Assembly (NCBI RefSeq): GCF_011386835.1
Contig: NC_088792.1
Location: 111,262,421 to 111,326,420, forward strand
Source: Chrysemys picta bellii
Taxonomy: Eukaryota > Chordata > Testudines > Emydidae
Reading direction: 5' to 3'
Length of the DNA stretch: 64,000 nt
Shown: piece after piece, positions 32,426 through 43,852 of the stretch
Layout: every line of letters starts with the position of its first letter
Numbering within the stretch: the first letter of the stretch is position 1
The notes under the pieces: model-generated
Database searches by the model: none
Seen by the model: only the letters and a program-made list of their open reading frames with translations
Told to the model about the DNA's origin: nothing
Made by a program: the position numbers and the translations under genes

Positions 32426-33072
32426 GGTTGGTCAAAACTGCTATAGAGAGCAAAAAGGCCTTTTGAATTAGCTTCTAAAAGCTACAAAGTCTAGTTTGCC
32501 TTTTATTTTTTCTTTGTCAGCATTATTTGTGAACTGTGTGAAATTCAACATCTTTCATGGGATTGCACACAGAGATGTTTGCCATTGCAGTTTGCAGAAT
32601 TTGCATTCCCTCCAATATGGTTTATGCAAAATTTTTGACACTCAGTTTTTGTATTGAAAACATGGGAAAAGAAAACATGAATTTTTTCATTTTTCCTCAC
32701 TGTAAATCCATCTTCACTTGAAAATAGGTTAAAAAATCAAGGTACTAAGCCAGTTTATACCAGCTGAGGATCTGGTCCTATGATTTCAGAGTTGCCTTCA
32801 TAAAAGTGGTGGGAACTTTTTTTTTTTTAAATGAAAACTGAACTTCTCTTTTACAACTTTAATTCCCTCAAATCAGGAAGGGTCCTGTTGTATTGGTTCA
32901 GGTGGAATAAATGGGACCAAAGAGTCAAAGGTATTAACATGATCCTGAAAGTATCCAACAATAAATGGTGTTAAGCAAGCTTTGGGATTTGGTATACAGA
33001 GACTTTCGCCTACCTAGTACCATGGCAAACACCCCATTAAAAATCCTTTTGACCTTTTTTATTAAAGATAAA
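32426..33072. other. unassigned sequence
   Basis: AT-rich; no repeat or gene recognised. Confidence 0.45.
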
Positions 33073-33442
33073 GGGTATGTCTACACTACGGGATTAATCC
33101 AAATTTACAGAATTCGAATTTTGGAAACAGATTGTATAAAGTCGAATGTATGCGGCCACACTAAGCACATTAATTCAGCGGTGTGCGTCCATGTACCGGG
33201 GCTAGCGTCGACTTCCGGAGCGTTGCACTGTGGGTAGTTATCCCATAGCTATCCCATAGTTCCCGCAGTCTCCCCACCCATTGGAATTCTGGGTTGAGAT
33301 CCCAGTGCCTGATGGGGCAAAAAACATTGTTGCAGGTGGTTCTGGGTACAGGCTCACCCCTCCCTCCATGAAAGCAACAGCAGACAACCGTTTCGCACCT
33401 TTTTTCCTGGGTGAAGACTGCAGACGCCATACCACAGCAAGC

Positions 33443-34732
33443 ATGGAGCCTGCTCAGGTCAAGACAGCAGTCATGAACATTGTAAACACCTCGCGCATTC
33501 TCATGCAGTTTATGCTGAACCAGGACCAGAAAAACGAGGCGAGGAGGAGGTGGCGACGGCAGCGCAGCAACGAGAGGGATATGGACATGGACACAGATTT
33601 CTCTCAAACCGCGGACCACGGCACTTTGGAGATCATGTTGTTAATGGGGCAGGTTCTAGCCATGGAACGCCGATTCTGGGCCTGGGAAACAAGCACAGAC
33701 TGGTGGGACCGCATAGTGTTGCAGGTGTGGGACGATTCCCAGTGGCTGCAAAACTTTCGTGTGCGTAAGGGCACTTTCATGGAACTTTGTGACTTGCTTT
33801 CCCCTGCCCTGACGTGCCAGAATACCAAGATGAGAGCAGCCCTCACAGTTGAGAAGTGAGTGGTGATAGCCCTGTGGAAGCTTGCAATGCCAGACAGCTA
33901 TCGGTCAGTTGGGAATCAATTTGGAGTGGGCAAATCTACTGTGAGGACTGCTGTGATGCAAGTAGCCAAAGCAATCACTGAGCTGCTGCTACCAAAGGTA
34001 GTGACTCTGGGAAATGTGCAGGTCATAGTGGATGGCTTTGCTGCAATGGGATTCCCTAACTGTGGTGGGGCAATAGAGGGAACCCATATCCCTATCTTGG
34101 CACCGGAGCACCAGGGTACCCAGTACATAAACCGCAAAGGGTACTTTTCAATGGTGCTGCAAGGACTGGTGGATCACAAGGGACGTTTCACCAACATCAA
34201 CGTGGGCTGGCCAGGAAGGGTTCATGATGCTCGCGTCTTCAGGAACACTACTCTGTTTAAACAGCTGCAACAAGGGGCTTACTTCCCAGACCAGAAAATA
34301 ACTGTTGGGGATGTTAAGATGCCTATAGTTATCCTTGGGGACCCAGCCTACCCCTTAATGCCATGGCTCATGAAGCAATACACAGGCAGCCTGGACAGGA
34401 GTCAGGAGCTGTTCGACTACAGGCTGAGCAAGTGCAGAATGGTGGTAGAATGTGCATTTGGACATTTAAAAGGTTGCTGGCGCACGTCACTGACTCGCTC
34501 AGACCTCAGCCAAACCAATATTCCCATTGTTATTGCTGCTTGCTGTGTGCTCCACAATCTCGGTGAAAGTAAGGGGGAGACTTTTATGGCAGGGTGGGAG
34601 GCTGAGGCAAATCGCCTGGCTGCTGATTACGCGCAGCCAGACACCAGGGCGATTAGAAGAGCACATCAGGAAGCGCTGCGCATCAGAGAAGCTTTGAAAA
34701 CCAGTTTCATGACTGGCCAGGCTACCATGTGA
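33443..34732 (+). pseudogene. Harbinger transposase (HARBI1-like), one in-frame stop
   Basis: DDE-type nuclease that excises and inserts the element. From the ATG at 33443 the frame runs 138 codons to a TGA at 33857-33859 and then continues in the same frame for 290 codons to 34732. Seen: an Arg/Glu-rich N-terminal region; a helix-turn-helix (PDSYRSVGNQFGVGKST) just after the stop; the DDE_Tnp_4-type nuclease with GGAIEGTHIPI at 34070, where the first acidic residue is Glu instead of the usual Asp; INVGWPGRVHDARVF at 34199; ILGDPAYPLMPW; and VVECAFGHLKG with the final Glu at about 34449. A polyadenylation signal AATAAA follows at 34835. The TGA could be a C-to-T change at CGA. The start could also lie upstream, since the frame is open from 33281. 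Probably inactive, but unusually well preserved. Confidence 0.93.
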
Positions 34733-34834
34733 AAGTTCTGTTTGTTTCTCATTGATGAAATCCCGCCCCCTTTATTGACTCATTCTCTGTAAGCAACCCA
34801 CCCTCCCCCTTCAACCACACTTGCTTTCAAAGGA

Positions 34835-34840
34835 AATAAA
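34835..34840 (+). terminator. polyadenylation signal of the transposase gene
   Basis: AATAAA about 100 bp after the transposase stop codon, in AAGGAAATAAAGTCAC. Confidence 0.6.
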
Positions 34841-34861
34841 GTCACTATCATTTAAAAATAA

Positions 34862-34867
34862 TTTATT
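34862..34867 (-). terminator. polyadenylation signal of the Myb/SANT gene
   Basis: TTTATT on plus is AATAAA on minus, about 250 bp after the Myb stop codon and 21 bp from the opposing signal; another TTTATT overlaps at 34869. Confidence 0.5.
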
Positions 34868-36033
34868 CTTTATTAATTGATTATAAAAAGAGGGAGAGAA
34901 CTGACAAGGTAGCCCGGGTGGGGTTTGGCAGGAGGATCGGAGGGAAGGAAAAGGCCACTAAAAAAAGGTTAAAGTAATGACAGCCTTTTGGTTGGGCTGT
35001 CCACTGGGGTGGAATGGGAGGGTGCACGGAGCCTTCCCCCTCCCCCCCCCCCGCGTTCTTACATGTCTGGGTGAGGAGGCTATGGAACATGGTGAGGGGG
35101 GAGGGTGTTTATACAGGGGCTATAGCGGCACTCTGCGATCCTGCTGCCGTTCCTGAAGCTCCACCAGACGCCGGAGCATGTCTGTTTGCTCATGCAGCAG
35201 CCCCAGCATTGCATCCTGCCTCCTCTGATCTTCCTGCCACCACCTCTCATCTCGAGCGTCCCTCATGTCCTTACGTTAGTCCCTCCTGTCCTCACATTCA
35301 CTGGCATCTTTCCTGTACTTTAATACCGTGTTCTTCCTCTCATTCAGATGAGCTCTTTCATTGCGGGTCGATTCCATGATTTCCAAGAACATGTCGTCTC
35401 ACGTCCTTTTTTTCCTCCGCCTTATCTGAGATAGCCTTTGGGATGGAGGAGGGAGGCTTGAAAAATTTGCAGCTGCTGGAGGGAGGGAAAAAAGGGAGAG
35501 AAGTATTTTAAAAGATACATTTTACAGAAAATGCTTATACTCTTTCACAGTGAACAACACTATTCGCATTACATAGCACATGTAATTTCAGTGCAAGGTC
35601 GCATTTTGCATCTTAAAATTGAGTGCCTGTGGCTTTGGTGTTAGAGATCACAGACGCAGGTCCGGGCAACAGAATTCGGCTTGCATGCGGCCATGGTAAG
35701 CCATTGTCCTTCGGCTTCTGCGCCCTCCTTACCCACATACCAAGCAAAGCCCATTGAGTGCTGCAGTTTTCCTGTTAACCTGCAGCAGCAGAAAACAAAG
35801 TAACCCCCCATCCAATTCTCTGGGATGATCACTTTATCCCTCCCCCCACCGCATGGCTGGTATCAGGGAAGATCCCTGCTAGCCAAACGCGAAAAGCTTA
35901 GCGCCAATTCCCCCCCACGCCCCGGCTTGGCTAACTACAGGGAAGGATTTATTTTCAGCCACAGGCAAACAGTCCAGTAGGAATGGCCACCTCTGTCCCC
36001 TTAATTAAATTCCCATATTTCAATCAGGTTACC

Positions 36034-36417
36034 ATGAGCGATATCACTCTCCTGAGGATTACACAGCGAGATAAAGAACGGATGTTGTGTGAATGCCAGC
36101 AAACACCGGGACCATACACTACCAGGCTTTGTCATGCAATGATACCAGATTACTTGCTACTAGCATGGCGTGGTAAAGTGTCCTACCATGGAGGACGGAA
36201 TAAGGCTGCACTGCCCAGAAACCTTCTGCAAAGGCTTTTGGAGTACCTCCAGGAGAGCTTCATGGAGATGTCCCTGGAGGATTTCCGCTCCATCCCAGGC
36301 ACGTTAACAGACTTTTCCAGTAGCTGTACTGTCCGCGAATGCATCCCAAGTCCTCAGGGCAAATTAATCATTAAAAAACGCTTGCTTTTAAACCATGTTT
36401 TATATTTTAAAAGGTAA
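36034..36417 (+). CDS. uncharacterised open frame in the Myb intron, antisense
   Basis: An uninterrupted plus-strand frame (open from 35983) within the minus-strand Myb intron, between the two Myb exons. I favour the ATG at 36034 (ACCATGA context), giving about 127 codons: MSDITLLRITQRDKERM, then PDYLLLAWRGKVSYHGG and LQRLLEYLQESFMEMSLEDF. It has no known motif that I recognise, looks helical in its second half, and is intact while the Myb exons around it are broken. CAATCAG just upstream could be a splice acceptor. It may be a chance frame, an alternative exon, or a third element gene. Confidence 0.35.
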   Translation: MSDITLLRITQRDKERMLCECQQTPGPYTTRLCHAMIPDYLLLAWRGKVSYHGGRNKAALPRNLLQRLLEYLQESFMEMSLEDFRSIPGTLTDFSSSCTVRECIPSPQGKLIIKKRLLLNHVLYFKR

Positions 36418-36552
36418 ACTCACCTGAGGTCCCTTCCATGGGGTCATGGTCTTGGATACTGCCTTGGGAGGGTTGTGAGGGTACTTCAATCAGGCTGAGA
36501 AAAAGATCCTGGCTGTTGGGGAGAATGGAGTGCTGTGTGCTCTCCGCAAGCT

Positions 36553-36583
36553 CGTCCTCCTCCTCCTCCTCCTCCTCCTCTTC
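36553..36583. repeat. (CTC)n trinucleotide run
   Basis: Encodes the Glu tract of Myb exon 1 on the minus strand; a site prone to length change. Confidence 0.8.
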
Positions 36584-37355
36584 CCCGTCCGCAGAATCCT
36601 CAGATGTGGCTAAGATTACCCCCGCCTCAGAATCCATGGTCAGAGGTGAGGTAGTGGTGGCGGCCCCCCCCTAGAATTGCATGCAGCTCAGCGTAGAAGT
36701 GTCATGTCTGCGGCTCTGACCTGGAGTGACTGTTTGCCTCCTGGGTTTTTTGATAGGCTTGTCTGAGCTCCTTAACTTTCACGTGGCACTGATATGAGTC
36801 CTTGTTGTGGCCTCTCTCCATCATGCCCTTGGAGATTTTTTCAAAAGTTTTGGCATTTCATCTTTTGGAATGTAGTTCTGCTAGCACTGAATCCTCTCCC
36901 CATATAGCGATCAGATCCAGTACCTCCCATACCGTCCATGCTGGTGCTCTTTTTCGATTCTCGGACTGCATGGTTACCTGTGCTGATGAGCTCTGCGTGG
37001 TCACCTGTGCTCTCCACACTGGGCAAACAGGAAATGAAATTCAAAAGTTCACGGGGCTTTTCCTGTCTACCTGGTCAGTGCATCCGAGTTCAGATTCCTG
37101 TCCAGAGCAGTCACAATGGTGCACTGTGGGATAGCTCCCGGAGGCCAATACCTTTGAATTGTGTCCACACTAACCCTAATTCGAAATGGCAATACCGATT
37201 TCAGCGCTACTCCCCTCATCGGGGAGGAGTACAGATATTGATGTTAAGAGCCCTTTATATTGAAATAAAGGGCTTCGTTGTGTGGACGGGTACAGGGTTA
37301 ATTCGATTTAATGCTGCTAAATTCAAATTAAACTCATAGTGTAGACCAGACCAAA

Positions 37356-38400
37356 GAGGAAGAGAAACAGTTAAAGCATTTGAAATTTAAAGTATGAAGT
37401 AAGGCTTCTATTTTAACAGCATCCCTTGTTCCATTTCTCTTTAGCTGTAGAGAGTCTTTAGAAGGGGGAAAAAAAACTCCTTGTCTGACAGTCTCTTAGA
37501 TGGTATTAAAGATAGTAATAATGGTCCTTTTGAGGAAAAGAGAAGTTAAGACGGGCTGGAGCTATTATTGCTACTATTGTTAAAGTCTGATCCTGTTTGG
37601 AAGGCTAAATGAGACAAACACACACAAAATAATAGAAAAGAAAGAAGGAAAGAAAACAATGGCAAAGATAGAAAATGCAGCTTCTGTCTCAGGTGTTGAG
37701 TCTCACTTGCAACCTTGCTGCTGGAAAAACACAGGCTTGGCACATGGTCTTATCAGCCACTCCAAGACCTGGCAAACTCATACCAGCATCAGGCTGTTTA
37801 GGGCATTGTATTTAGCTACCTTTCTGGTCAGTGGTTTACAGCAGAGTTCCAAAATATGCAGTCTTGGCTAGCTAAGAGACTCTCATTGGATGGAAGGAAA
37901 AAGGAGAGAGATGGAAAGGAGAAGAAATAAGGTAGGGAAAGTAAAGAACATATGGAGGGGGAGACAAAGTCTCACATCCCACATAGTGTTCAGGATTTAC
38001 CAGAGCCAGAAGAAACATTGATGTCATCTAGGTCCCTCTCTCTGGCGTGTTCTGGTCAGGACATCTCTCAGGATCAGAATGACAAAGGCACACAGTCCCA
38101 TGAGACAGTGGGCATGGCAGACATGATGGTGAAGCTCACTCCAGTAGCAAGTTTTAGTCCCAAAGTCTTTCTTTAAGGACCCCAAAAGGGAGTTATGGGT
38201 GGGATAGCCCATCCCCTCATTATCTTCTCCACCAAGTAGGCCTAATTTCCAACACACCAATTTTGGTTCATTGATTTCCTATCCAATATGTTTTTGTTTA
38301 CCAGGCATGATCTTAATACAGGCCTTGAATTGTATCAATAGGCCTCTTAGTTTGGACTAAATCAATCTGTTTCTGTTTTTCCACTTTTCCCCATCAACAC
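37356..38400. other. unassigned sequence
   Basis: No gene or repeat that I can support. Purine-rich near 37620-37680 and 37880-37970. Confidence 0.45.
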
Positions 38401-39026
38401 AGAATCATAAAATCATAGGGCTAGAAGGGACCACAAGGATCTTCTAGTCCAACCCCCTGCCAAGATGCAGGATTTGTTGTGTCTAAACCATTCAAGACAG
38501 ATGGCTATCCAGCTTTCTTTTGAAAACCTCCAGTGAAGAACCTTCCACAACCTCCTTAGGAAGTCCGTTCCATTGACTTACTATTTTTACAGTTAGGAAG
38601 TTTTTCCTGAGATTTAATCTAAATGTGCTATGCTCTATTTTGAACCCATTGCCTCTTGTCCTGCCCTCTGTGGCAGGAGAAAACTACTTTTCTCCATCTT
38701 TTTTTGACAGCCTTTTAAGTATTTGAAAACTGCTATCATGCCCCCCAGCTTAATCTCCTCTTTTCCAAACTAAACATAACCAGTTCCTTCAGCCTTTGCT
38801 CATATGGCTTGCATTCTGACCCTTTGATCATCTTTGTAGCTCACCTCTGGATCCTTTCCAGTTTCTCTACATTCTTTCTATACATTGGTGACCAAAATTG
38901 AACACACTACTCCAGCTGAGGCCAACCAGCACTGAGTAGACTCCCATGACTTGCATGTTATGTCTCTGTTAATGCAACCTAAAATAGTATTTGCTTTTTT
39001 TGCAACAGCATCACATTGCTGATTTG
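38401..39026 (-). mobile_element. CR1 LINE 3' end, interrupted at its 5' side
   Basis: Plus strand begins AGAATCATAAAATCATAGGG, the antisense of a CR1 3' terminus, then the antisense of 3' UTR and RT C-terminus. On minus near 38900-38800, VVCSILVTNVYRKNVEKLER is the usual CR1 segment ahead of the end of ORF2. A hAT inserted at 39027 splits it. After the hAT only about 20 bp may still be CR1. Confidence 0.85.
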
Positions 39027-40294
39027 CAGGGCTGGCTCTAGGCACCAGCGCTCCAAGCATGTGCTTGGGGTGGCACTTTCCAAGGGGCGGCACTCCGGGC
39101 CCCCGCCCCCCTTTTTTTTCTTTTACTTGGGGCAGCAAAAAGCCAGGAGCCAGCCCTGGCCAGAGCCCTGACACTGGAGAGCCAGAGCATTGTCCCCTGG
39201 AGTAGAGCTCAGGCTGTGGCAGCGAGAGGGGCTCCCAGAGTGTGTGAGGAGCCAGGGAGGGAGGGAAGCAGGGACCGGGATGCAGGGAGGAAGGAGGGGT
39301 CCTGCTGCCACCACCGCTGCTGCTCGGAGTCTCCTCAGGGTGGCGCGGTGTTTCCCTGTCCAAGCAGGCTATGCAGGGCGCCGCCGGGCTGGGCAGGGGA
39401 CACGGATCCCGGCTCGCGCGCTGATGGGGTGAGTGGCTGAGCAGCCCGAGCTGCCAGGCAGCTGCCCCCTCCTGTCACTGCGCACCTCCCCCGCCTCAGC
39501 CCCACGCTGCTTGCCCCAGGCCCCCACAGCGCCAGGAGCGGGGAGAGGCAGAGCCCGGCTCCGAGTGGGGCAGTGGGGGATACTACCCCACCAGGGGCTC
39601 TTGGCTCTGCCTGCACGGGGCTAGGGAAGCAGCTGTCCGTGCCTGCCCCTCTCAGCCCTTGCACCCCCCATCCCGCTCACAGCCTCTTCACTTGTACCTC
39701 CCCCCATTGCTCCTTCACCACACCCCTTCCCCTTGTACTCTCCCTTCACCCACACCTCTCCCCTTGTACCCTCCCCCAGCCCTCTCCTCCCACACCTCCC
39801 CCTTCCCCTGCACCTCTTCTCCAGCAATCCTCCTGATACCCCCTCTCCTCCTCCACCCTCCTCAGCGAGTACATCACACCCTGCTTCTCTGCCTGTGCAG
39901 AGCCCCCCAAGCACCCCCACACCCACTCCTCTGCGTGAACCCTTTTTACTAGATCCCCATCCCTTTCTGTGTACAAGGTTTGAGGGTTAGTCCCTATGCC
40001 TTCCACGTGCATTTGGAACACTAAAGATGGGATTGCGGGGGACGGGGGAGGAGGTGAGATTTATCCTAAAGTGAAATAAAAATAGGATAAACGGTTTGAT
40101 CCCCACTGCAAGTGTAAACAGGGATTGCTGTGGTGAACAAGGAGGTCACATTTGGGGGGGGGGGGAGCCCAGGGCTGGGGCAGCAGGGGGTGCAGGCAGG
40201 GGAGGCCACTGGGGGGGAGGAGAGCCAAGGGCTGGGGTGGGGGCAGCCAAAAAAATTTTTGCTTGGGGCAGCAAAAAACCTAGAGCCGGCCCTG
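39027..40294. mobile_element. hAT derivative, 1.27 kb (CAGGGCTGGC ... GCCGGCCCTG)
   Basis: Ends CAGGGCTGGCTCTAGGC and CTAGAGCCGGCCCTG with a perfect duplication CTGATTTG (39019-39026, 40295-40302). The interior is GC-rich, with a C-rich stretch of CTCC repeats (39660-39860) and a G-rich tail. Frames of 80-160 codons in it are compositional. No transposase, so non-autonomous. Inserted in CR1. Confidence 0.93.
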
Positions 40295-40302
40295 CTGATT
40301 TG

Positions 40303-40989
40303 TTATCTTAGGTTATTATGACATTTTATAAACTTTCTCAGTTTCACAGCTCAGTTCACAATTAGGGACATTTGTAGGCCCAATTATTACAACAAGCCAA
40401 GGGCCCTAATTTTGTGCTTTTAGCCAATTGAGCTCAAAAATATGATTCTAATATTTTATATATTACTAGACCTATTTAGAGTAAACTGTCAGGAGTATGA
40501 GTAAAGCTAGTTTGACATTCATAAGCAAATGGCAAGGGAAAATATGGCTATGGAATGTGACCAATGTAGAGGTTAAGAAATTCAGAAAATAGGTTCTTAA
40601 ATTCCCCCACATGTCAAAATATTTATTTACTTAATGGATTTTGTTTTCTATTATTCATTGTTTTCAATTATCTGTACTCTTTGCTGTGATTGCAAAATTA
40701 GACTTCCAGGCAAAAGAAACTTCACCTGCCCATTTGTTGTCTTGTTCTCAAGCTGTGCATAATGCATTTAGTACCAGGAGTAATTGCACTTCCACTATTC
40801 CACTGGGAAGTTTGAAGTTGTAACACTACTTCTCTGACCTTTGACCAAAACTCAGAAGCCTGTGGGAGCCATTTTAAAGTGAGTTGTCACTTTATTTCTT
40901 TTCACCCCCAAAATTCAGCAAAAGATATTTGGGAAAGGGAAGAGAGGACTGTTAATGACTGAGCCTAATGAATGAGTGACAATAGATGT
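40303..40989. other. unassigned sequence
   Basis: AT-rich; no gene or repeat recognised. Confidence 0.45.
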
Positions 40990-40997
40990 CTTATGCA

Positions 40998-41211
40998 CAG
41001 GGCCGGCTCCAGGGTTTTGGCCGCCCCAAGCAGCCAAAAAAAAAAAAAAAAGCCACGATCTGCGGCGGCAAATCGGCGGGAGGTCCTTCACTCCCAGGCG
41101 GAGTGAGGGACTGTCCGACGAATTGCCGCCGAATACCTGGACCTGCTGCCCCTCTCCGGAGCGGCCGCCCCAAGCACCTGCTTGAGAAACTGGTGCCTGG
41201 AGCCGGCCCTG
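40998..41211. mobile_element. hAT MITE (CAGGGCCGGC), 214 bp
   Basis: Ends CAGGGCCGGCTCCAGGG and GGAGCCGGCCCTG; perfect duplication CTTATGCA (40990-40997, 41212-41219). Same family as 18904-19125 and 32164-32399. Confidence 0.95.
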
Positions 41212-41219
41212 CTTATGCA

Positions 41220-43847
41220 GGATATAAAGTTGCATCCTTGACTTTAGCAACTCAAATATGTCCCTGTAAAATTAAAAGCTTTTTTTTAGTACTTTTTTAT
41301 TATATCCTTGCTTCAGAAATTAGTTGTACAAACACAGACTCCAATAGCAAATGAGTGGTTTTTCTCTGAAGAAGTAAAATCATAAATTTATTTTTCCATA
41401 AAATACAGGTTACCTTCTTTCCTTTGTCCTTGAAGAGTGATAATTTAATTTAAAGTTCCTGAGGTATATTATCTCCTATTTAAGTTGATGGTAAATAAAC
41501 AGAAGTTGCTTAGAGCAGTTTCTACAACCTCATCATAATCACTGAGCTTGAACGACTATGCTCAGAAATTGTGTATATTGGTTCCCTCTCCTGGACATAA
41601 AGCAACACTGCACATCCTTGCCTAGCCAGTATTTAGAAAGTCATCCTGAGTCAGTCTTAGGATGACAGCTGCTCTGTTGATTCACATAACTAGTATGGCC
41701 TGGGGAGTAGCAGTGGCAGTTCACCCACATTGCCTTAATAAAGCATCTAACTCCTAACTGAGAGACAACACTTCAGGAGTCCCATTCAAACTTTGACAGT
41801 CTGCTGAGACTGTCAAATTGTATTGGTGGTATTTGATTTGGACACCACCAGGAACCAGAATGAAATCACTAAATTCATTTCACACAGGCTACAGAACATA
41901 TTACTTAGTTTTTGGAAACATCCCGATAAAGGTACTTGAAACTAAAATACTATAGTGTGGGGAATTTTATAAACACCATGCAGTTGATTAAAATCTTCGT
42001 CTGTGAATCAACTCTTCAAGAAACATCACTTCAAATCCAACTCAGGTTAGATTTAAAATAGTGACTTAAACTGATGGCATAGAGAGAAAGGGCTGTCCTG
42101 TATATCATTTCCAATCACCTGAGGCCCCCACTACCTCCAAATGATCTATTTAAATAAAACTGTTCATTTAATTAGGCCTCAGTTTTCCATTCCTAAAAAA
42201 AGATGAAATTCACTTAATTTTTTTTTTTCAAAAAGCCATTGTTTGTGTCCTTCAGTGATACCATGGTCAGACTAGCATGCATGGACACTCTAGAAATACA
42301 TGAAATAAACATGATAAATATTTCTGTCACCATACTAGCCCTTCACTAGCAGCCAGAGACACTTTGATTTTGGCAAGGATAGCCTAGTCTTATGAAAAGT
42401 GCCAGCACCACAAGTTATATTTTCATTCTTTTCCATTATCGAACCAATAGGTATATCATATTGCTTAAATGTTTTGTTACCTGAATTTCCTGAAGAGTTA
42501 GTTGATTCCTGCATGATAGAGATTTCATCAACTGCATGATGTTTATCAAATTCTCCTCACTATAGTATTTTACTTTCAAGTATCTTTATTGGGATGTCTC
42601 CACAAACTAAGTAACATGTAACTATTAGAGATGAACTGGGCCTGAAAAGTTTGGATTCACTCTGGCTGTGAAATTCTGTAAATTTCAGGAATTTGCAAAT
42701 GAAAGATTTTGGTTGTTGTAATACAAAGAAGGGCCTGCTGCAAAATTCAGATCCAATTTAACTCATTTGTGAGGTGGTCAGAAACTGTAGTGGTGAGTGG
42801 CATAGATATGCCTAAAAATAATAATCCAGATCCAAATTTCCCTCAAGAATTGGGTATTACAATCCTGAGTTTGAGCCCATCTCTAACGTCATTTGACATT
42901 TATGAACCATTTCATATATTTATTCCAGATGAACATTTGAGGGACATAAACCACATTATTTTCTTGTTAAATATTCACTATCACTTGTAACTTACTTATT
43001 TTTGATTCTTGGCTGGTTTCTTAATCATTCCCTGAAGTAAAGACGCAGCAGGCTTCTTCAGGCTCCTTACATTTTGGGTTTTTTGTTCTCAATTATTATT
43101 TTTATGGGGGCAGGGAAAGATTATGTTCTGATATCTGATGGGACAACTATTTACCAGGGTGTGAACTCAGTCATGATATTTAAATGGCAGAATTTAATAT
43201 ACATTGTTTTGTTATGGATAGGTTGGGGTGTTTTTTGTTTTTGTTTTGTTTTTGTTTGTTTGTTTTTTTAAATTGTAATTCACTTTCAGCTTGATACTGA
43301 AGGTGGCACTATATGTCTACTAATGAAATCAGTCATCAGCAATGAAGTAGTAGGAATTCAATTTACAGACAGTTCTCTTCCCATTGTGGTAACATCATGT
43401 AACCTGTTGAAAAAATAAAATGGACAAATTAGTAAACAATGCAGCTTATCCACAACAAAGAAAATAATCCATCATATCCTTTCCACAAAAAGCACTATAT
43501 TGTACAATTTACTAACCTGCAGTAATGCACTCCATACTGCATGAGAAGGCTATTCACCTGGAGTCAAATCAGTAAAACACTAACTTCTATATTTAAAACT
43601 GTGTGCTGGGGAGCAGCCCTAAATCCCCCTCCCCCCACATATACATATTGGTCCTTGAACATTTCTCCACATGTGTATTATTATTTCACCTTTCCTATAC
43701 TGTGGGAAGAAAGTGTGTCTTCTGTGTTATATCCCTTTCCCTGCCTTCTGTTCATCTTGTCTATTGGATTGTAAACTCATTGGGCCAGGGACTGTTTGTT
43801 TGTACAGCACGTAGTCCAATGGGGCCCCATTCTTGGTTGGTCCCTAA
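41220..43847. other. long unassigned AT-rich stretch
   Basis: No coding exon or clear repeat. The end, 43765-43847, reads GGATTGTAAACTCATTGGGC and TGTTTGTACAGCACG, which resembles a widespread LINE-type 3' tail, but it is too short to classify. Confidence 0.45.
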
Positions 43848-43852
43848 ACACT

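Larger units (their letters stand above)
35120..36971 (-). pseudogene. Myb/SANT-like DNA-binding protein of the Harbinger element, two exons
   Basis: This partner protein binds element ends and helps import the transposase. Exon 1 starts at the ATG at 36971: WTVWEVLDLIAIWGE opens a trihelix/Myb-like fold, continuing with KTFEKISKGMMERGHNKDSY and KVKELRQAYQKT. TGA codons at 36860-36858 and 36704-36702 and a C-run frameshift near 36665 break it. An acidic Glu repeat (36583-36553) follows. The exon ends at 36424 with donor CAG|GTGAGT. Exon 2 begins near 35475 after TCCCTCCAG, has QRLSQIRRRKK and a charged coiled region with RRLVELQERQQDRRVPL, and stops at 35122-35120. It has in-frame TGA (35401-35399) and TAA (35278-35276). 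Clearly decayed, more so than the transposase. Confidence 0.85.
33073..37352 (+). mobile_element. Harbinger DNA transposon, 4.3 kb, both termini present
   Basis: Ends GGGTATGTCTACACTACGG and CATAGTGTAGACCAGACC are inverted repeats, and both flanks read AAA (33070-33072, 37353-37355), a possible 3-bp duplication. Inside are two convergent genes: a HARBI1-like transposase on plus (33443-34732) and a Myb/SANT-like protein on minus (35120-36971), with facing polyadenylation signals 21 bp apart. This is the standard two-gene plan of autonomous PIF/Harbinger elements. The transposase has one stop and the Myb gene several, so the copy is not autonomous. Confidence 0.92.

Noticed and set aside
33550..33768. 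Alternative 72-codon frame overlapping the Harbinger transposase
   Set aside because: Shadow frame of the transposase gene, which has the recognisable domains.
38878..40021. Several 80-160-codon frames
   Set aside because: All lie in the C-rich and G-rich interior of the hAT derivative at 39027-40294; low-complexity translation, no domain.
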